Positions 35,511-46,425 of a stretch of 64,000 nt of DNA are shown in pieces. Position numbers and translations under genes: made by a program. Each line of letters starts with the position of its first letter. The first letter of the stretch is position 1. This stretch comes from Budorcas taxicolor. Lineage: Eukaryota; Chordata; Mammalia; Artiodactyla; Bovidae. The notes beneath the pieces were generated by a model that saw only the letters and a program-made list of their open reading frames with translations, was not told the origin of the DNA and did no database searches. The DNA lies in contig NC_068912.1 of the NCBI RefSeq assembly GCF_023091745.1, positions 60,602,567 to 60,666,566 of the forward strand. Reading direction: 5' to 3'.

Positions 35511-35701
35511 AGGGACTCTCAAGAGTCTTCTCAAACACCACAGATCACAGTCATCAATTTTTCAGTGCTCAGCTTTCTTTATAGTCCAAATCTCACAACC
35601 ATACATGAATACTGAAAAAAACATACCTTTAACTCGATGGACTTTTGTTGGCAAAGTAATGTCTCTGCTTTTTAATATGCGTCTAGTGATTATAGCTTTT
35701 G
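35511..35701 (-). mobile_element. BovB internal fragment, copy 5
   Basis: The antisense of the BovB ORF region around CESWT and RDITLPTK (35515-35700), without the 3' tail. It separates two parts of the L1M. Because the tail is missing, it may be a remnant of a larger insertion that was later deleted. Confidence 0.8.
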
Positions 35702-36260
35702 AGCATTCTTTTCACTGAAGAGGACATAGATACATGAAGAGATGTTCAAAATCATTAACCACTAGGGAGATGCAAATTAAAACCATAATGAGATATCACT
35801 ACAAACATTAAAATTCAAAAATAAAAATGTAACCAAAAATATCGTATGACTCACCTCTGTTGAGCATTGTGAGTGTTTATAGCAGAGAGTTGTAGAAACA
35901 TGCCTATGCAAAATTCTGGAGATAATTGCTTTATCAACTTTATTTGTAATAGATCCAAACTAAAAACAATTCAAATGTCTTTCAGTGGGTGATCATCCCC
36001 ATACCGTAGAATATTATTCAGCAATATAAAACAAAGGACTGTTGATATATACATGGAAGGATCTCAAGGGAATGATGCTGTGTGAAAAAAAATCCATTCT
36101 TATAAGACTGTATACTTAACGGTTTCATTTAAAAATATTTTTGAAATGACAAAATTTTAGAGATGGAAAACAGACTTGTCATACTCAGGTGTTAGGCAGA
36201 GGCAGAGAGAGGGAGGTGGCTGTGAATATAAAAGGGTAGCAGGTTATTACAAGATAATGG
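35702..36260 (+). mobile_element. Old L1M 3' region
   Basis: 'gatgttcaaaatcattaaccactagggagatgcaaattaaaaccataatgagatatcac' and 'caatttgtaatag...caaatgtctttcagtgggtgatcatc' are plus-strand L1M 3' wording and continue the element left of the BovB fragment. Confidence 0.75.
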
Positions 36261-36460
36261 GCATAATTCCTTGTTCATACAGTATATCTTTTTGCTTATC
36301 TATGTTATACATAGTAGTTTCTATCTGTTAATTTCATACCCCTAATTTATCTGTCTTCCCTTCTCTCTCCTCTTTGGTAATCATAAGTTTATTTTCATAT
36401 CTGTGAGTCTGTTACTATAGATCCTGAAATTAACACAATAACATAAATAATCCATGTAAA

Positions 36461-36572
36461 AGTGGAAGTTGCTCAGTCATGTCTGACTCTTTGAGGCCCC
36501 ATGGACTATAGAGTCCATGGAATTCTTTAGGCCAGAATACTGGAGTGGGTAGCCTACCCCTTCTCCAATGAA
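36461..36572 (-). mobile_element. Bov-tA SINE body fragment
   Basis: Reverse orientation. The tail and body are present and the tRNA-like head is absent. Confidence 0.8.
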
Positions 36573-36701
36573 TCTAAAAAACAATCTTAAAAACAATTTT
36601 TTTATGGTAAAAAAAAGAGATTTATGGTAAAACCCTTCTGTAGTGATGGTCACATAAATCTATACATGTGATACAATGATCCAATTGCATAAAACTAAAC
36701 T

Positions 36702-37494
36702 ATTGCCAGAAGAAATACCAGTAACCTCAGATACACAGATGACACCACCCTTATGGCAGAAAACTAAAGAGCTTCTTAATGAAAGTGAAAGAGGAGAGTT
36801 AAAGTTGGCTTAAAACTCAACATTCAGAAAACTAAGTTCATGGCATCTGGTCCCATTACCTCATGGCAAACAGATGGGAAAAAACGAAAACAGAGAGACT
36901 TTATTTTTTGGGGTTCCAAAATCACTGCAGATGGAGGCTGCAGCCCATGAAATTAAAAGACCCTTGCTCCTTGAAAGAAAAGCTGTAACCAACTTAGATG
37001 CATATTAAAAAGCAGAGACATTACTTTGCCAACAAAAGTCCATCAAGTTAAAGTTTTGGTTTTTTCAGTAGTCATGTATGATTGTGAGAGTTGGACTGTA
37101 AAGGAGGCTGAACACCGAAAAATTGATGATTTTGATCTATGGTGTTGGAGAAGACTCTTGAGAGTCTCTTGGACTGCAGCGAGATCCAATCAGTCCATCC
37201 TAAAGGAAAATAGTCCTGAATATTCATTGGAAGGACTGATGCTGAAGTTGAAACTCCAATACTTTGGCCACCTGATGAGAAGAGCTGACTCATTTGAAAA
37301 GACCCTGATGCTGGGAAAGATTGAAGGAAGGGGGAAAAGGGGACAACAGTGAATGAGATGGTTGGATGGCATTAGCAACTCAATGGACCTGAGTTTGAGC
37401 AAGCTCCAGGAGTTAGTGTTGGACAGGGAAGCCTGGCATGCTGTAGTCCACGGGGTCGCAAAGAGTTGGATACGACTGAGAGACTGAAATGAAA
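36702..37494 (+). mobile_element. BovB fragment, copy 6 (old)
   Basis: Starts just before motif C, here read as Tyr-Thr-Asp-Asp instead of Tyr-Ala-Asp-Asp (near 36733). The thumb region and the C-terminal domain follow (37026-37352, with CESWTVKEAE and WCWRRLLRVSW), then the tail ending near 37494. Several frameshifts before 37026. It belongs to an older BovB layer. Confidence 0.88.
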
Positions 37495-38614
37495 CACATA
37501 TTCAGGTGAATGTAAAAATGGTGATAACTGAGTAAGGTTGATGAAGTTTATCTGTGTCAGCTTCCTAGCTGTGATGCTGTACTACAGCTATGAAAAATAT
37601 TACCAGTGAGTGAAACTGAATGATATATATGCAAAATGTTACATTTTATACAAATGTATATGATCTCACAACAAACTCAAAGTAGAAAATTACCATGGCT
37701 AAAAGAATAAAATTGAAAAAAACAAGGTAAAGAAAAAAAAACATGACAAGACATATGGCAATGGCTCATCATTTATAACATACTCATGTTTTAAAAAGTA
37801 GAGAATCAGGCCAAGATTATGGACTTATAGAAAGGGAAACAAAAAATCCTTTTAAAAATGCGAAAATATGTTCATATTTTTATAAGACCAGAATAATTCA
37901 AACTACAATGAAATATATTTTTAGAGAGATCAAAATGGTGTGATAATAAATGGCATTGGCAGGAGGTATGAGGACAAAAGCATTTTTCTGCACTGTAGGT
38001 CAGAATACAAATGGATGTAATTCCTTTGAAGGCTACTTGGCAATAACTATCAAAATTAAAAATCCACTTGCCACTTAAAAAAAATTTCCGTTCCATAAAT
38101 TTGTATAACAAGTATACTAATTCATGTATAAAACACATTATAAGTATAGTATGTAATAAGGTGAGACTGGAAACTGCATAAATGTCCATTAACGGTCAGT
38201 GAGTCAATGAATTATTGCAGAACAATGCAATAAAATGTGCTGTTAAGAAAAATGAGGTAGATTTGTTTATTCTAATAAGGAGTAATCTCCAAATTGTTGT
38301 GTTAAAAGAAAATCACAAGGTCATGAATAGAGTAATAACATGTACTCAACTGTGTAAAATTAAATATACATACAAATGATATGTATATACATAAACATAT
38401 ATACAACTTGGCATAAAAACACACATATACTTTCACATGCACCTGTTTCTGGAAAGTTCACAAGGTAATAGTGGCTGCCTTTAGGAAGGCAGCAGGTTTC
38501 TTTTTGAAAAGCTGTATCAATTCTCTCTTAATACCACTGTTCAGGTTGAAATAGTTGATGCATGCCTGTCTTCATTATTCATGTTTCCCTTCAGAGCCTA
38601 ATATGTGCTTAGCA
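37495..38614. other. Unassigned AT-rich stretch
   Basis: No repeat or gene recognised. The 105-codon minus-strand frame at 37872-38189 has no recognisable features. Confidence 0.45.
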
Positions 38615-38624
38615 CATTGTAGTG
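38615..38624 (+). repeat. Left duplication of BovB copy 7
   Basis: cattgtagtg matches 39077-39086. Confidence 0.7.
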
Positions 38625-39076
38625 TGTAGTCAAAGCTGTGATTTTTTCCAGTAGTCATGTACAGATGTGAGAGTTGGACCATAACTAAGGCTGAGCACTG
38701 AAGAATTGATGCTTTCGAATTGTGATGCTGGAGAAGACTCTTGAGAGTTCCTTGGACAGCAAGGTGATCAAACCAGTCTGTCCTAATGGAAATCAGTCCT
38801 GAATATTCATTGTAAGGACTGATGCTGACGCTGAAGCTCCAATAGTTTGGCCATCTGAAGCGAAGAGCCGACTCATTGGAAAAGACCCTGATGCTGGGAA
38901 AGATTGAGGGCAAGAAGAGAAGGGGACGGCAGAGGATGACATGGTCGGGTGGCACCATTAACACAATGGACATGAGTTTGAGCAAACTCTGGAGATAGTG
39001 AAGGACAGGGAAGCCTAGAATGCTACAATTAATGGGATTGCAAAAAGTTGGACACAACTTATCAACTGAACAACAG
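38625..39076 (+). mobile_element. BovB 3'-end fragment, copy 7 (old)
   Basis: Plus-strand C-terminal ORF wording ('gtagtcatgtacagatgtgagagttggac' onward) and the 3' tail end. A 10-bp perfect duplication flanks it. Numerous stops on the sense strand. Confidence 0.88.
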
Positions 39077-39086
39077 CATTGTAGTG
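39077..39086 (+). repeat. Right duplication of BovB copy 7
   Basis: An exact match to 38615-38624. Confidence 0.7.
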
Positions 39087-40987
39087 ACTTCAGGAAATAC
39101 TCGTTAACAGTATTTTTGCTATTCACCCTCAAAGAATAACTTTTAACAATGCAGCCATTAATTATTTTTATTTTTAGAAAGCACTGTATTATTCACAAAC
39201 ATTTTTTAATCCATGGTCTTATTTGCTCCTCAAATTTTTTCAAGTTACAAAGGTATTTGTAAGTTTTGCTTATGCGCATGTTTAAATCATCCTACAATTC
39301 AATGATGAGTTCTTCTACAACAATTGCACTTTTATACACTCTATATTGACATTTCTTTGCGTTTTCCTGTGTGCTTTTCAGTTCTCTCTTCTATATGCCT
39401 TTCACCCTTCTGAGCAGTTTTTCTCTTTACTTTTAGGCATTGATGACTTAACCACTCTCTTATTGTCACTTTTACGATGTATTGTTTTTTTTTCTCTCTG
39501 CTTTCTTTTTATTTACAAAAATATTCTATTTTTTTAGCAACTCTACTTTAACTAGCTATCTTTGTGTCCTTCAGGTGTTCCTTTGAAATGTATTTAGAAA
39601 ATATGTGTTGCAGTTTCTCCTGCCCACCCCTACCCCTACTGTTTCTTTAAAGCAACAATTTCTTCTCCAGCCCAAGAATTATTGGCTTAGGCCAGCAGTT
39701 TGTCATAAAATATTCTACATGACATCCATGCTTTGTCCTAGCTCTTCTATTTCCTGCAGACTCTTAAAGATCTTTTTTAATATCCTTATTCTCAAATCCA
39801 TCAATTTCCGTGTTATAAGGCGAAAAGGCCTTTGCAATTATTCTATGTAATACTTTCCTGACTTCTTTTTTAAGGATCTCATCCTGTATTCCTCTTTCTG
39901 CTTCATTTAATATAGTCTTTTGAAAAGTTAGCCTTATTTGTTTAGCTCTATTTATTAGTATTATTTACACTTCTATTTTCATTTTCTGAGACTTTTCCCT
40001 TTCTCCTAAATTCTCTAAAAGTGGGGGTACTCCACTCCTTAAAAATATGATCACACTGTGCTCATTTCAGGAGTGATTCATTTTTTTTTTCCCCTCAGTT
40101 TTTGATCTGTTTGTGGTGAGTTAACAACTTTGTACTTTTAACAATTTAATTTATTAATCTCAAAATAGTTTCCCAAGAAACAAACACATAAACAAAATCT
40201 ACAACAAACCCCAAAAGCTCTTTGACAATTTGCAGTTTCTCTTTGCACCTTATCAAGATCTTTTTCTTTTTTATCTCTCTGGCTCAGTGCTCCAGACACC
40301 CTGACCACTTTTGGAAGTTTCTAGAAATTCCTCTGTCTTTCTAGTCTCATTTGTTCTTTAGGTTTTCAAAAGTTTGCTTACACTTTTCTCATCATTTGTC
40401 TTCTATTTCTTTAGTAATCATGGATCTCTAAAACTTCTGTTTCAGTTGTGACCTGAGGTCTGGCTGCTATATTGGCCACGATGCTATATAGCAAACCACC
40501 TTAAAATGTAGTGGTTTTTAAAACAAGCCTTTTTATTGTTTTAAAGACATGTTTCTACTCTGTCATATGCCTGTAGGTCAGTAGAACATTTCTGCATTAA
40601 GCTGAGTGTTGGGCCAACCTTTGGCACTGATTTTGGGTTTGCTCCACATCTCATTTCTTTGAACCATAGTTGCTGGTCAAGCCCTTCACATAGCAAGGCC
40701 TGAAAGGCCCAGGCAAACAAATTTAAAGCCCTCTTCTCTCACTTTTCGAGCACAGATATACCCCCTTTCTTCTGCTCCACTGCACAGGAAGGAGTGTAGA
40801 ACTGAGAACAAGTATGCAATTCACCGAAGTTTTGTATGGTCCTCTCCTTTGGATACCTTCTGTCTATGCACCCCTGCTTCTTCTTTAAATAGAAAAAACC
40901 CTTATGTTATCCTTGAAGTTGTGGCATTCTACTCACAGTTTGATATTTGGCTCCTCGTGGTTTAGTTAACTAGATACTTTTATTAAT

Positions 40988-41197
40988 TTAAAGACATGAA
41001 AGGTCTCTCTGGTGTACAACAATCAACAGTTCTTGCTGAGCAGAAATGCTGAAGACTTCACTCACTGGATGCGCACTGAGCTCTTTAATTTGTTCATCGG
41101 GTAGCCCCAGGTTCTGTTCTTCAGGAGGAACTCCCTTCTTTCTTTTCTTTGCTGATCCCTGACTTTGCCCTGTGGAAGAGTCTTCTTTTTCTATCAT
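40988..41197 (-). other. Unrecognised minus-strand open frame (69 codons)
   Basis: The frame is hydrophilic at its start, with a basic KKRKK patch, and is followed directly by AATAAA-like sequence (complement near 40980-40985). I do not recognise it. It could be the end of a decayed processed transcript or a chance frame. Confidence 0.2.
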
Positions 41198-41943
41198 CCT
41201 GTGGTCTCATCTGAAGCGGACATTGAGGGGCGTATATTTTCTAAGGCAAACACCTATAGAGCAAACCACTTCCTGTTAGTATGAGTTTCGGATCCAGTGG
41301 ATTATTTGGGGATAGTAAATTGCCCTCAAAAATGTGATATGCTTTCAGCACAGTGGCTTTTTGGTTATTTTAAATGTGAGTACACAGGGTCAAAGTTCTT
41401 GGATAAATGGAATTTTTAAGCTCAAAGCCTTTGGTCTTTTATTTATAGAGCTCTGTGCTTTGCCCATCCAAATAATTCTCAGCCTGCTACTGTCTGCTGC
41501 ATTGAAAACATCTGAAATAATGCAGTATCTTTGCCAGCAAGCTCACAACTTTTGTATGGTGGGGCACCAGTCATATTTATTGCTAAGACTTGAATTTGCA
41601 GATACTTCTTTTAACTGTTTCAGTTTGGAGTATAGGCACTTGGCCTTTTCTACCCTTTTTAAATTTCCACACTCTCAGTCAGCTGAGATTGTAGGTTGTA
41701 GGCAAAGAGTATTTCCCTCAACAAAGATGTCTCTCTTTCTAAGTGAACTCTTAAGTCTGGCCCACTAGTTCCACCTTGAATTTATCATTCTTTCAGGATT
41801 TTGCTGACAACCCATGCCAATATTCTGCATATATTTTACCAATTCTCCTAATATCACATGTATCAAGGTATGGCAGGTGATAGTAATGATGACGGTTCTG
41901 AGATTTTCAGTTTTCATTAGTTGAGTCATTATTCTGCACTTAC

Positions 41944-42028
41944 CTGGTTCTTCTTCCAATCCAGTTTCTGTTTGTTGAAGCACCTCACTTCTGGGTTCTA
42001 AATCAGCTAGACTAGGGTTGGAATCAAT
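41944..42028 (-). other. Exon-like segment with strong splice-site look
   Basis: On the minus strand a pyrimidine-rich tract (complement of 42031-42055) ends in AG at 42030-42029. It is followed by 85 bases that are open in one frame (Glu-rich, with the word LQQTETGLEEEP). These end in CAG directly before GTAAGT (complement of 41943-41938), a consensus donor. I do not recognise the peptide, and no neighbouring exons are convincing. Such coincidences are expected occasionally in 64 kb, so this is a hypothesis only. Confidence 0.2.
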
Positions 42029-42499
42029 CTAATCAGAAAAAAAATAATAGTGGAAATGATAGTTGCTTAGCCAACAGAGAAGTTAATTTCTCTCTCTTAA
42101 GAAAGATAAGTTTGAAGATAAACCAGCTGAAGTTACCCTGGTACCACCAGAATGTTATCAGGGTCCAACCTGTCTTCTTCCTCTCACTTTTTTTTTTTTT
42201 TTTTTTAGCATGAAGCCTCCTTCTTTGAGATAACTTCATAGTTTACAATGACTATTGTCACTTTAGATGTCACTTCTGTGGTAACAGGAAGAGTTGGAGA
42301 GAGGTCAAACTATCTCTCCATCTTGAATGAATTAACACAATTTAAGTAGCCTTTTCAGAAGACTCTGTAAAATCATAAGCTTATATCTCACTGGCAGGAC
42401 ATAAACATATAATTTCACCTTGCTACAAGAGATTATGGGAAATGTAGTATCTTATTTGAGCATTGAATACAACTGGGCTTTAACTATTAAGGAAGAATA

Positions 42500-42513
42500 T
42501 GATCATAGGTATT
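42500..42513 (+). repeat. Left target-site duplication of Bov-A2
   Basis: tgatcataggtatt matches 42780-42793 exactly. Confidence 0.9.
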
Positions 42514-42779
42514 GCTGCTGTAAGTAGCTTCAGTCGTGTCCAACTGTGTGTGACCCCATAGACGGTAGCCCACCAGGCTCCCCCGCCCCTGGGATTATCC
42601 AGCAAGAGTACTGGAGTGGGTTGCATTTCCATTTCCAATGCATGAAAGTGAAAAGTGAAAGTGAAGTTGCTCACTCATGTTTAACTCTTAACAACTCCAT
42701 GGACTAAAACCTACCAGGCTCTTCCATCCATGGGATTTTCCAGGCAAGAGTACTGGAGTGGGGTGCCATCACCTTCTCC
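42514..42779 (-). mobile_element. Bov-A2 SINE (dimer)
   Basis: Two related Bov-A units read on the minus strand: 42779-42660 and 42640-42514, joined by the 'catgaaagtgaaaagtgaaagtgaag' linker at 42640-42666. There is no tRNA-like head. A 14-bp perfect duplication makes the limits exact. Confidence 0.93.
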
Positions 42780-42793
42780 TGATCATAGGTATT
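42780..42793 (+). repeat. Right target-site duplication of Bov-A2
   Basis: An exact match to 42500-42513. Confidence 0.9.
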
Positions 42794-43149
42794 AGAGTTC
42801 TGCAATTAACAATCTCTACCAGAAAATTTTACATGAGACTTTCATTTTCCTTTAAAAAATATATTCTATTAAGCTTCTATATCTTGAAAGAACAGAAAAC
42901 ATTCTTCACTTTTTATCATCCTTATATCATCAGTTCAGTTCAGTTCAGTTCAGTCGCTCAGTCATATCTGACTCTTTGCGACCCCATGAACTGCAGCAGG
43001 CCAGGGCTCCGTGTCCATAAGCAACTCCTGGAGTTCACTCAAACTCAGGTCCATCGAGTTGGTGATACCATCCAGCCATCTCATCCTCTGTCATCCCTTT
43101 CTCCTCCCGCCCCCAATCCATCCCAGCATCAGGGTCTTTTCCAATGAGT

Positions 43150-44960
43150 CAACTCTTTGCATGAGGTGGCCAAAGTATTGGAGTTTCAGCTTCAAATGAA
43201 TGCCCAGGACTGACTTCCTTTAGAATGGACTGGTTGAAACTCCCTGCAGTCCAAGGGACTCTCGAGAGTCTTCTCCAACACCACAGTTCAAAAGCATCAA
43301 TTCTTCGACTCTCAGCTTTCTTCACAGTCCAACTCTCACATCCATACATAACCACTGGAAAAACCATACCACTGATAGATGGACCTTTGTTGGCAAAGTA
43401 ATGTCTCTGTTTTTTAATATGCTGTCCAGTTTGGTCATAAGTTTCCTTACAAGGAATAAGTGTCTTTTAATTTCATGGCTACAATCACCATCTGCAGTGA
43501 TTTTGGAGCCCAAAAACATAAAGTCTGACACTGTTTTCACTGTTTTCCCATCTATTTCCCATAAAGTGATGGGACCAGATACCATGATCTTCGTTTTCTG
43601 AATGTCGAGCTTTAAGCCAACTTTGTCACTCTCCTCTTTCACATCATCAAGAGGCTTTTAAGTTCCTCTTTACTTTCTGCTATAAGGGTGGTGTCATCTG
43701 CATATCTGAGGTTATTGATATTTCTCCTGGAAATCTTGATTCCAGCTTGTGCTTCTTCCATCCCAGCATTTCTCATGATGTACTCTCCATATAAGTTACA
43801 CAAGCAGGGCGACAATATACAGCATTGATGTACTCCTTTTCCTATTTGGAACCAGTCTGTTGTTCCATTTCCAGTTCTGATTTTTGCTTCCTGACCTGCA
43901 TATAGGTTTCTCAAGAGGCAGGTCAGGTGGTCTGGTATTCCCATCACTTTCAGAATTTTCCACTGTTTATTGTGATCCACACAGTCAAAGGCTTTAGTAT
44001 AGTCAATAAAGCAGAAATAAATGTTTTCCCTGGAACTCTCTTGCTTGTTTGATGATCCAGCAGATGTTGCCAGTTGATCTCTGGTTCCTCTGCCTTTTCC
44101 AAAACCAGCTTGAACATCAGGAAGTTCACGGTTCACGTATTGCTGAAGCCTGACTTGGAGAATTTTGAGCATTACTTTACTAGCATGTGAGATGAGTGCA
44201 ATTGTGTGGTAGTTGGAGCATTCTTTGGCATTGCCTTTCTTTGGGATTGGAATGAAAACTGACCTTTTCCAGCCCTGTGGTCACTGCTGAGTTTTCCAAA
44301 TTTGCTGGCATATTGAGTGCAGCACTTTCATAGCATCATCTTTCAGGATTTGAAATAGCTCAGTAGGAATTCCATCACCTCCACTAGCTTTGTTCATAGC
44401 GATGCTTTCTAAGGCTCACTTGACTTCACATTCCAGGATGTCTGGCTCTAGGTGAGTGATCACACCATCGTGATTATCTGGGTCATGATAATCTTTTTTG
44501 CACAGTTCTTCTGTGTATTCTTGCCACCTCTTCTTAATATCTTCTGCTTCTGTTAGGTCCATGCCATTTTTGTCCTTTATCAAGCACATCTTTGCATGAA
44601 ATATTCCCTTGGTATCTCTAATTTTCTTGAAGAGATCTCTAGTCTTTCCCATTCTGTTGTTTTCCTCTAGTTTTTTGCATTGATCACTGAGGAAGGCTTT
44701 CTTATCTCTTCTTGCTATTCTTTAGAACTCTGCATTCAGATGCTTATATCTTTCCTTTTCTCCTTTGCTTTTCATTTCTCTTCTTTTCACAGCAATTTGT
44801 AAGGCCTCCCCAGACAGACATTTTGCTTTTTCACATTTCTTCTCCATGGAGATGGTCTTGATCCCTGTCTCCTGTACAACGTCACGAACCTCCGTCCTTA
44901 GTTCATCAGGCACTCTATCTATCAGATCTATTCCCTTAAATATATTTCTCACTTACACTG
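43150..44960 (-). pseudogene. BovB reverse transcriptase and C-terminal region, broken (copy 8)
   Basis: Open pieces 44952-44722, 44652-44416, 44172-43639, 43642-43322 and 43367-43149 hold, in order, the linker, finger, palm and thumb. Motif A is FIDYTKAFD near 43990-44015, motif B is GVHQCCILSP near 43800-43830, and catalytic YADD is near 43700. In motif B the usual Gly after Gln is Cys. Two Trp codons are stops (complement near 44418 and 44285), and a one-base loss near 43641 ends the palm in LLMM. The same defects occur in the facing copy. Confidence 0.85.
43203..44550 (-). repeat. Inverted repeat, left arm (1,348 bp)
   Basis: The reverse complement of 46426-47773; matching positions add up to 90976. 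Comparing block by block I find two differences only, at 44493 and 44485 versus 46483 and 46491. The match ends sharply at 43202/47774, inside BovB. Confidence 0.9.
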
Positions 44961-45029
44961 CATAATCATAAGGGATTTAATTTAGGTCATACCTGAATGG
45001 TCTGGTGGTTTTCCCTACTTTCTTCAATT

Positions 45030-45714
45030 TAAGTCTGATTTTGGCAATAAGAAGCTCATGATCTGAGCCACAGTCAGCTCCTGGTCTTGTTTTTGCTGAC
45101 TGTATAGAGCTTGTCTATCTTTGGCTGCAAAGAATATAATCAATCTGATTTCTGTGACGTCCATTTGTAGAGTCTTCTCTTGTGTTGTTGGAAGAGGGTG
45201 TTTGCTATGACCAGTGTGTTTTGGCAAATCTCTATTAGCATTTGCCCTACTTCATTCCGTATTCCAAGGCCAAATTTGCCTGTTACTCCAGGTGTTTCTT
45301 GACTTCCTACTTTTGCATTCCAGTCCCCCAAAATGAAAAGGACATCTTTTTTGGGTGTTAGTTCTAAAAGGTCTTGTAGGTCTTCACAGAACCGTTCAAC
45401 TTCAGCTTCTTCAGTGTTACTGGTTGGGGTATAGACTTGGATGACTGGGATATTGAATGTTTTGCCTTGGAAATGAACAGAGATCAATCATTCTGTCGAT
45501 TTTGAGATTGCATCTAAGTACTGCATTTCAGACTCTTGTTGACCATGATGGCTACTCCATTTCTTCTGAGGGATTCCTGCCCGCAGTCATAGATAGAATG
45601 GTCATCTGAGTTAAATTCACCCATTCCAGTCCATCTTAGTTCACTGATTCCTAGAATGTCGACGTTCACTCTTGCCATCTCCTGTTTGACCACTTCCATT
45701 TTGCCTTGATTCAT
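45030..45714 (-). pseudogene. BovB endonuclease domain, broken
   Basis: In transcript order, 45714-45514 gives the first Met and the motif ISELRWTG containing the catalytic Glu. A Trp codon then reads as stop near 45513, and four extra bases near 45497 shift the frame. 45487-45140 carries the GDWNAKVG motif of the APE-like fold. The terminal SDH motif lies near 45055-45065 in a further frame. All catalytic blocks are visible but not in one frame. Confidence 0.85.
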
Positions 45715-45719
45715 GGACC

Positions 45720-46357
45720 TGACATTCCAGGTTCCTATGCAATATTGCTCTTTACAGCATCAGACCTTGCTTCTATCACCAGTCACATCCACAGCTGGGT
45801 ATTGTTTTTGCTTTGCCTCCATCCCTTCATTCTTTCTGGAGTTATTTCTCTACTGATCTCCAGTAGCATATTGGGCACCTACTGGCCTAAGGAGTTCCTC
45901 TTTCAGTATCCTATCATTTTGCCTTTTCATACTGTTCATGGGGTTTTCAAGGCAAGAATACTGAAGTGGTTTGCCATTCCCTTCTCCAGTGGACCACATT
46001 GTGTCAGACCTCTCCACCATGCCCACCCATCTTGGGTGGCCCCACAGGGCATGGCTTAGTTTCATTGAGTTAGACAAGGCTGTGGTCCTAGTGTGATTAA
46101 ATTGACTAGTTTTCTGTGATTATTTTTTCAGTGTGTCTGCCCTCTGATGCCCTCTTGCAACACCTACCATCTTACTTGGGTTTCTCTTACCTTGGATGTG
46201 GGGTATCTCTTCAAGGCTGCTCCAGCAAAGTGCAGCCACTGCTCCCTACCTTGGATGAGGGGTATCTCCTCACTGCCACCCCTCCTGACATTGAACGTGG
46301 AGTAGCTCCTCTAGGCTCACCTGCGCCCGCGCAACCACCAAGCAGTGACCAAAACTA
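45720..46357 (-). promoter_or_regulatory. BovB 5' UTR with internal repeats
   Basis: Upstream of the first Met on the minus strand this GC-richer leader is the expected location of the BovB internal promoter. A block read on the plus strand as 'ttaccttggatg.ggggtatct' occurs at about 46189-46210 and again at 46249-46270. A third, weaker version lies at 46293-46312. The spacing is about 45-60 bp. Promoter activity is inferred from element structure, not shown. Confidence 0.55.
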
Positions 46358-46425
46358 ATTTTTACAAAGGTTGGGAATGTGGCAAAGGCATATGGAGGAT
46401 AAGTTAACTGCTGCTATAATAGGAT
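46358..46425. other. Short unique spacer between two head-to-head BovB copies
   Basis: These 68 bases match neither BovB copy. They separate the 5' end of the minus-strand element from the 5'-truncated end of the plus-strand element. Confidence 0.6.

Larger units (their letters stand above)
39087..42499. other. Unassigned stretch, possible exon-like segments on minus strand
   Basis: This is the longest interval with no named repeat near the middle of the window. It contains pyrimidine-rich DNA (39400-40100) and a poly-T run at 42187-42207. It also holds open frames on both strands at 40988-41983, none of which I recognise. See the separate entry for one exon-like segment. Confidence 0.4.
42932..46357 (-). 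mobile_element. BovB, near-full-length, copy 8
   Basis: The minus-strand element runs from a GC-rich 5' UTR (46357-45720) through endonuclease (45714-45030), linker (44960-44420), reverse transcriptase (44400-43640), thumb and C-terminal domain (43640-43150) to the tandem cagtt tail at 42932-42955. At about 3.4 kb it is essentially full length. The coding region is interrupted by several stops and frameshifts, so it is inactive. Its inner part, 43203-44550, is almost identical, inverted, to 46426-47773 in the facing BovB. Confidence 0.93.

Noticed and set aside
41334..41768. 144-codon plus-strand open frame as a possible membrane protein gene
   Set aside because: Hydrophobic runs come from pyrimidine-rich DNA. 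No start context, polyadenylation signal or similarity that I can recognise.
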